This document shows positions 29,601 to 38,600 of a stretch of DNA of 64,000 nt, one piece after another. The DNA is from Echinarachnius parma. Lineage: Eukaryota > Echinodermata > Echinoidea > Clypeasteroida > Echinarachniidae. A program made the translations under genes and the position numbers. Below the pieces are notes generated by a model. It ran no database searches and was not told where the DNA came from. It saw nothing but the letters and a program-made list of their open reading frames with translations. The stretch covers positions 62,001 to 126,000 of the forward strand of contig JBAMJV010009017.1 of the NCBI GenBank assembly GCA_037951105.1, written 5' to 3'. Position 1 is the first letter of the stretch; every line of letters starts with the position of its first letter.

Positions 29601-32600
29601 TAGGTAAGCAATGCAACTCACCACACACCAACATGCCATCCTTATAGACCTAGGTAAGCAATGCAACTCACCACACACCAACATGCCATCCTTATAGACC
29701 TAGGTAAGCAATGCAACTCACCACACACCAACATGCCATCCTTATATACCTAGGTAAGCAATGCAACTCACCACACACCAACATGCCATCCTTATAGACC
29801 TAGGTAAGCAATGCAACTCACCACACACCAACATGCAATCCTTATAGACCTAGGTAAGCAATGCAACTCACCACACACCAACATGCAATCCTTATAGACC
29901 TAGGTAAGCAATGCAACTCACCACACACCAACATGCCATCCTTATAGACCTAGGTAAGTAGTGCAACTCACCACACACCAACATGCCATCCTTATAGACC
30001 TAGGTAAGCAATGCAACTCACCACACACCAACATGCAATCCTTATAGACCTAGGTAAGCAATGCAACTCACCACACACCAACATGCCATCCTTATAGACC
30101 TAGGTAAGTAGTGCAACTCACCACACACCAACATGCCATCCTTATAGACCTAGGTAAGTAGTGCAACTCACCACACACCAACATGCCATCCTTATAGACC
30201 TAGGTAAGCAATGCAACTCACCACACACCAACATGCAATCCTTATAGACCTAGGTAAGCAAAGCAACTCACCACACACCAACATGCAATCCTTATAGACC
30301 TAGGTAAGCAATGCAACTCACCACACACCAACATGCCATCCTTATAGACCTAGGTAAGCAGTGCAACTCACCACACACCAACATGCAATCCTTATAGACC
30401 TAGGTAAGCAATGCAACTCACCACACACCAACATGCCATCCTTATAGACCTAGGTAAGCAATGCAACTCACCACACACCAACATGCAATCCTTATAGACC
30501 TAGGTAAGCAATGCAACTCACCACACACCAACATGCAATCCTTATAGACCTAGGTAAGCAATGCAACTCACCACACACCAACATGCAATCCTTATAGACC
30601 TAGGTAAGTAGTGCAAGTAACTCACTCTGATCATGTCTTCTGCATCCACATCCTTCTTAACCCTCTGAGTGCCAAATTAAACTGATCTAGTTCTTTAGAG
30701 AAGTTTACATGAATAGCTTAATCCCCAATTCAGCTACAAAGATTGGTAAGAGGGTCCTTGTTCAACACATAATGAATGCAGAATTATGTAGCCTATGTAG
30801 CCTATCCTTTATTATTATTTTCTAAACTCACATTGATCATCACTTCTGCAACCCATCATACAATATTGGATTGATTGCTTTCTCCCCAGGATGAATCAAC
30901 ACCCCCCCCCCCCCCCCCCACCACTTACTTCAGCAATCCTGTTTGCCTATTCAATCTCCTGTAGGCATACTACTCGTTACAAGATAATAATGTTGATCAT
31001 GTTTTCTGTGCCTTATTTTATATTGTTTCTTGTACTCCCTATTATTGCTAAACTTCTTTCTTTCTAAACTTTTGTTTCTGTAACGTGCCCTCCAGGATGT
31101 GCATGTACCTACCCCAGCCACCCCTACTTCAGCAACCCCCTTGGCCGGGGCCAGCTCTCTCTGTTCAATCTCCTCAAGGCTTACTCACTGCAGGATGATG
31201 ATGTACATTATATATCTTTGGTTACTTTATTATTCTCTGCACTCAATCTGATCATTTCTACCGCAACCAAATCCTTCTTAACATATTTCTTCTTTTTTTA
31301 AACTCTGATTTTTCCTCCCCACCCCTTTAGGACGTACCTACCCCAGCCACCCCTACTTCAGCAACCCCCTTGGCCGGGGCCAGCTCTCTCTGTTCAATCT
31401 CCTCAAGGCTTACTCACTGCAAGATGATGAGGTTGGGTACTGCCAGGGACTCAGCTTTGTAGCCGGTGTGCTGCTCATGCATGTGAGTTAGAATCATAAT
31501 ACATGTTTTACATCATGCCATATAGATATCATATAAGATAAAAAAAATATTCTGATAATTGATAAATTTTCAAATAGATTGAAGAAATACATTTTCATTT
31601 CATTAATTTGAATGAACGATGATTTAAAATCAATGTATAAATAATTTTGGATAAAATATTGAAAATACTTGTTCAATAATATGTCTCGAGTAAGGGACTG
31701 ATTAACTGTTGAGAAGTAATTATTATTAAAGATGTGGAATTCATATTTTTGACAAGGGCAATCCCAAAGTGTATAATAAACAATTAGGTAAATACTTGAT
31801 ATCAAACTAAACTAAACATTTTTTGCTATATTTTGTTCTCCCTTTCTTTGTTTCAGCTGGAGGAACAGGATTCCTTCAAGATGCTGAAGTACCTGATGTT
31901 CTCTCTGGGTTTCAGGAGGCAGTACAAGCCAGACATGACAGCATTACAGGTAAGCATATTGGTCCAGAGCGGTCATACTACTGTAATGAATGTTCTCTCT
32001 GGGTTTCAGGAGGCAGTACAAGCCAGACATGACAGCTTTACAGGTAAACATATCAGTCTAGAGGGGAATCGTGTTGAAAACAATGACTAGCTGTCATTAT
32101 TAGGACGATATATTGCATGCCAGTGTCCTACCGTTTATTCTTGTATTGTAATTTTGATAAACAAGGGTTTGTCTTCACTTTATATACGTCTACATAAAGA
32201 CTGAGAAGATCATTAGCTACAACTTGTAAAACTCTTTTATTTCAAACTTAATATGAGCAGTGGCTTTGCTGGGAATCAAACCCAAGACTGGTGCTCTAAC
32301 CATATGCCAAAAGGACCCTTAATGGGAATACTTCACAGAAACCCTTTTCAATGGTCGTGCTGGTCAGAAGTTATGTAAACTTGTGTTATATTAAGGCAGT
32401 CTCCAACGATGAGACTAAAAGCTTGGCTGCCCTGTAGTCTCGGCCCTTGAAACAGTTATAGCGCTTGGAACTGTGACCGCTTATGCAACTTAAAGATCAG
32501 AAGTTGCAGTGTTGTATGCAATGAAACAGCAACATTCTCTAGACCTGCTTTACCGATTTTATTGTATGGTTTTACAAATGTACTTGTGTCTGTTCACGTT

Positions 32601-35600
32601 GACCCACAGATTCAGATGTACCAGCTGTCTCGCCTGCTGCATGACTTCCACCTGCGTCTTCATGATCATCTGGAGCAGAATGAGGTGGCGCCCTCGCTCT
32701 ACGCAGCACCCTGGTTCCTCACTCTCTTTGCTTCTCAATTCCCTTTGGGATTCGTCTCAAAAGTCTTTGGTAAGTTCTTATATTCCCCACATTGACTAGT
32801 CTCCAGAATGACATTTCCCTTTGGCTTTGATAATTTACAATTACATATATAATTACAAAGTGTTTGGAACATCTGGAACAGAATGATCAAACCTTTGAGG
32901 TTACCTTCAGTTCAAGGTAGCTCTGGTTATCCTCGGCAGTCATGAGGAGTTATCCTGCAGAGTGATGGCTTCAATCCAAGATTGAATTCATCAATATAAT
33001 TGGAATTACTTTGCATAATTTCTCATATAGGGCAATTCCAAGCAAACATTGACATAACCACTGATTTTTCAAATTCGTTATACCATAACAAATTTGGTAT
33101 CAAATGAAAGCTAAAAGATTGAACTTTCCAAAAATGTATTTTGTTTTTGAAAAAAAAAATTGTAAACTATTATTTTATTGTTAAAGGGATCTAGTAACTT
33201 TGTTGAGATGTGCAAAAACTGATGAATGGTTGATGCAATGTATACTTTTGTTATCTCATATGTCCTCAGGGTATTGTGTGAAAATTTCAGGTCAAATGGA
33301 CAATGTATGGCCAAGTAATGAGCGAAAATGCAAAGTGATATTGGGTGATATTCACCAACTCACTGCATTCACTTTGTACAGGGATGAAAATCTCGCCCGG
33401 AGATTTTCTTATCTAAATACTTCAATCATACATATCTTTGTAATGAAAGGGAAATTTGAAAAACCGAAAGCTGTCACATGATTTTATTGTTAATACGAAT
33501 ACAACAAGGTATAAAGGAACCGCTAGAATTACAATTTTATTTTGAGGATTTGGACAATGTTACTAAGTCCCTTTAATATATAGCATAAATTAATTTTCAG
33601 TTATTTTCACAAAACATTCAATTAAATATTAAGCATAAAAGAACTGCGAAAAGGAGTTTTCATAACATTTTATTTCAGTGTTGATAGGATCATTGCTTCA
33701 ATTTTTCAGATAAATATCAATTTCGTCATTTTCGCTCTTCGTTCCGCTTCAGTGACTGTCTCATTTACAATCATTAATATGTTACGGCGTTACACTAAAA
33801 ACATATATTTTTAATATTTCTGGAAAAATATGAATGGGAATGAAATAATTTTTTGTTTTCTCTGTATTAGCCCATAGGGCTATAATATGCATGCTGAATA
33901 GCAGCATTATCTTTTACCACTTATTAATATAATCAATATCAATTTGGTCACAGCGTTACATTTTGTGTAACGCCGTGACGCTACCTACTGGATTCCCATT
34001 GACATAACACAGTAGACATAATCAAATAGTGTAAGATATTTTTTGTAGGTATGCTTGGGCATTGCTCATGCTATAATTATATGAATAGGGTCAGTTGATA
34101 ATGTTTCCATCTCAAAGTTACCCGAGTCATGTATGTGTATGGGTTGTATGTCCATCTGTCTGTATGTGCATCTGTACATCAGTGTTTTTTTTTGTGCAAT
34201 ATCTCAAGAATCGTTGGATGGATTCCGTTCAAACTTTGTACAATCCATGTATTTAGAGGTACGGATTATTGGATATGATTTTGGTCCATGAGGTCAAAGG
34301 TCAAAGGTCACATAGCTAACAAATATGCAAAAATTATATTATTATCAAGATAGTTTGAGAATCCTTGAATGATAACATGATAATAATACTGGTATGCATC
34401 CAGTGAAGTATATGACCTGATTAGGGAATGGTGTCATGGGAGGTCATAGGTCAACAGGTCAAAATATTGTTGTTGTTTTTTGTTCTCACAATTAAGTTCC
34501 AGAATCAATGTTAGAAAGAGTACTGTAGGCAAAAGAAAATTTTCTGAAACTTTTTGGGGCACAGGTCAAAGGTCACTCGGATAATTACCAATTCAAAAAC
34601 AAACATTTACTAACTCTGAAATCATGTTACATAAAACAAATCACTTGCAAATATGCACTGTGCAGACCAAAAATTAAACATTTGTATGTTATTTTGAGAA
34701 ACAAGGTCAAAGGTCAGATGTCAAAGGTCTCATATTTCATTGTTACATTTAAGTATGTATTTTGGTTTTAATATTTGATGGTTCCATTAACTAACTTCTG
34801 AAATAGATAAGAATTTCAATTATGTCCTAAAAGATTTTTTGATCAATAGAGGGCGCTGTGCTGCAAATTTGTGTCATGCGGATGATCATTTAATAGCATC
34901 TTGGTTATATCACCCATTCATCTAGTTCTTTATTGCTTCTGGATCACTACATTAAAATTATATCATATTATTCATCTCTTTAATATCTCCCATATATATA
35001 ACATGTACAATTCAGAGGTCACGGCGTTACAGTCACGGCGTTACAGTGCATAAATACATTTATGATATCATATTTACTATGAGCATTGGATTTTTTCTAC
35101 ATTTTTATTTGGATGTTCTAGCTTGATGTAGACTAGTACAAAGAATCAATGTGACAAAAGTGCAAAATGTTCCTGTAGTTCACAGAGTTTACTTAGTTTC
35201 TTAGCATGTAAGAAACCCATGTCTTTTTGCCGTCACGGCGTTACGGCAGATATTGATATTCATAATTAATAATTTATTGGGAATTTTGGTTTTCTTGCCT
35301 ATTGTAAATTATTGGTAGGATAGTAGTTACAGATGCATATCAAAAGTTGGTTCTAGACATTTAGATTTTATGAGTTATTTGGACTTTCATTGTGAGAAAC
35401 ACCCTCTGACCGTCACGGCGTTTGCTTGGAATTGCCCTATATCAAATTGTTTCTCTTGTTTTAGATCTGATCATTCTTCAGGGCTTTGAGGTGATCCTCA
35501 AGGTAGCTCTTGTGATCCTAGGCAGCCACAAAGAGTTGATCCTTCAGTGTGATGCCTTCAAGTCCATCATTGACTTCATCAAGAATTATTTGAATTACTT

Positions 35601-38600
35601 AAGACAATTGCTTAGCTGTCAGTTTGTTAAAGTTTCAATCTTTCTCTCTTCCATTTTAGATCTGATCTTTCTTCAAGGCTTTGAGGTGATCTTCAAGTTA
35701 GCTCTTGTGATCCTGGGCATGCATGAGGATCTAATCTTGCAGTGCGATGGCTTTGAGTCCATCATTGACTTCATCAAGAATTATTTGAATTACTTAAGAC
35801 AATTTCTTAGCTGTCAGTTTGTTAAAGTTTCAATCTTTCTCTCTTCCATTTCAGATCTGATCTTTCTTCAAGGCTTTGAGGTGATCTTCAAGGTAGCTCT
35901 TGTGATCCTGGGCATGCATGAGGAGCTTATCTTGCAGTGCGATGGCTTTGAGTCCATCATTGACTTCATCAAGAACCAGCTGCCCACCCTTGGCATCGTG
36001 CAGATGGAGAAGGTCATTAACATGGTAAGGACTCTTGCTATGGTGGTAAATTACTATTTGTTTGATAACTAGTCCATCTAAAAAAAAGTACATTTGGGTG
36101 GTCTTGTGTCATTATGTCCTAACTTGTCTGGTAGAAAACTCTTTGGTTAACAACCAGTTGTTCTAAGAGCTAGTTTGTCTCATCTAAGTCCTGGTTGCCC
36201 TCCTAGTGTGTCCATAATCTTCCAATTCTAACCTGAACTTTAATGTTCAGAACTGTTATAAGTTTATGGCATTGTTTGTTTTACGTCTTGTCTTTCAATT
36301 TGTAGTGATTTGATGACATTGTTATTACTTGAGGATGTACCTGGGGATGAAATGATACAGACATTTCTCATTGTCACAGTTTTCTATTTAGGATATTCAC
36401 TGTTTGTTAGCATAAACTTCACCATTACATAAAACTGGACATTGGTGTTAAACACAGATTTCATGTTATTATACCCATGTTTGTTTGTGCAAACTCCAGA
36501 ACTACATGATACTACAAACTAGACTAAATACTAATTCCAAACAATGGTGTTCCATATTGATTGAATTTTACAATACCATTGTTTGTTAGCTCTCACCTTG
36601 AAATTAGATAGTACTAAGCATTGGTGTTATAAATTGCTGTCATAAAATGGGAACCATGTTCTGATTTAATGATACCCTTGTTTACAAACTTTGTGCAAAC
36701 TTTGTAGTTATGTAATACTTGGCATTTCCATTAAACATGCATGTATGTAGTTGTCCATTTTATGATAACTTCTTTAGGCACAAAATCTTTGACAGTCATT
36801 GGTGTTGAACCTAGTTCTGGACAATTTTATTATATTTTGTGCAAGCTACATCTGGAGGCAGCTCGATGCTTTTGGGGTCCAGAACCATGGAGCGTATAGA
36901 TGAAGTAATTCATAATCGATGTCAGCAATACATCAAATAGTTATTTTATTCTGTGATACTCATCGTTTCAGGCATACAACTCATGACATTGTAATTGGAA
37001 GAAACTCTTGTCCCATGCTACTGCTGCTTGCGTCTGTAAGACTTTGACATTCTGTCGAAAATATTCTTGTCTCTATGATACTATTGCTGGAACTTTGTTG
37101 GACTTTTGATTAGTTCTTAAATAGACAATTGTTGAGTTAATTGTATTGGCACTTGACTTCATATTTAGAATCCCTTCATATTAGATGAATGAGGGGGGGG
37201 GGGGCACATTCCCCCCCCCCTCCAATAATTTGAGAGAAACAATCTTGAACATGTCTGACAACGCTATGCCACTGCTCAGAGGGTTCACAGTTGGTTGCTA
37301 GAGTTTCAGAGACTGTATTTTATACGATATGCCTGACTGTAATATTGTGAAATCTGATTTCATCTTGCTTGCAGGCCTACAGCTTTTGACTGTATTATAT
37401 TTTATACCTTTGCTAATGAAAGGTTTAACACATCTTTGATGTTTTTACTTGCAGGCTTACAGCTTGGATATCTCGAGGCAGCTGCAAGCATACGAGGTCG
37501 AGTACCACGTCATCCAGGAAGAGATGCTGCCCCCGTCCCCTCATTCCAAGTCCATGCAGCTCGACGTGGAACGGCTAGAGACGGCCAATCACAACCTCCG
37601 TCGTCATAACAACGAGCTCCTGGAGCAGCTGCAGTCGGCTCATAGTGTCATTGACCTCCAGAAGTCCTCACTCCATACCAAACAGGTAATAAATGCTTGT
37701 TGGGGTATTCTTGTTATACCTCCAGGTGGAGCAGTATGGTTTGTAAGATGATAAAGAGTGCTGGTTATACCTCTAGGTGGAGGCAGTATGTTTTGTAAGA
37801 TGATAAAGAGTGCTGGTTATACCTCCAGGTGGAGGCAGTATGGTTTGTAAGATGATAAAGAGTGCTGGTTATACCTCCAGGTGGAGGCAGTATGTTGTGT
37901 AAGATGATAAAGAGTGCTGGTTATACCTCCAGGTGGAGGCAGTATGTTTTGTAAGATGATAAAGAGTGCTGGTTATACCTCCAGGTGGAGGCAGTATGTT
38001 TTGTAAGATGATAAAGAGTGCTGGTTATACCTCCAGGTGGAGGCAGTATGTTTTGTAAGATGATAAAGAGTGCTGGTTATACCTCCAGGTGGAGGCAGTA
38101 TGTTTTGTAAGATGATAAAGAGTGCTGGTTTTGTAAAGTTTCAAGCAACAAACTGTCTTGCCTTCATGAATGCTGTTGAAATATCAGCAGAGTTATTTGC
38201 ATTATTCAACTTAAATATTAATCATTATCAAGCTCTTGTAAGAATTCAGTATACTAGAGTTATTGGTTGCAATAAGCTATGTGTTTGTATTATATTTATT
38301 ACAATGTGAACAATGTCTACTTTTCATTTTCCAGGAGACGGAGAGCAAGTTGCGTTCAGAGATGCGAACTCTGAAACTTGAGCGATCAGCGATGCTGGAT
38401 ACAATCTCCAAACTTCAAGCCTTGATTCCTGACAATGTCCTCAATTCAGCAAGCATAGACTCACTACAGCAGTCAGCACTCAAGTAAGTGTTCATACAAC
38501 TACATTCAAACCTGTGTATAGTGACCTCCTAAAGGCCCAGTCACACTGCCAAACCAAACCAAACCAGACCAACAATTTTGGGTCTTTGTCAATTTGGTGT

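Larger units (their letters stand above)
33028..35439. mobile_element. 2.4-kb TA-flanked element with repeated ACGGCGTTAC motif
   Basis: tagggcaattccaagcaaac faces gtttgcttggaattgcccta, a 20-bp terminal inverted repeat flanked by TA on both sides. The insertion splits the spacer of the exon 14 array, which independently fixes its ends. Inside, cacggcgttac or its complement occurs near 33782, 33950, 33967, 35020, 35034, 35232 and 35413. A TTAA MITE (33181-33576) is nested in it. No transposase is visible, so it should be non-autonomous. Confidence 0.88.

Noticed and set aside
28861..30610. CRISPR-like array
   Set aside because: Units are contiguous with no unique spacers, the DNA is animal, and the unit derives from an exon end.
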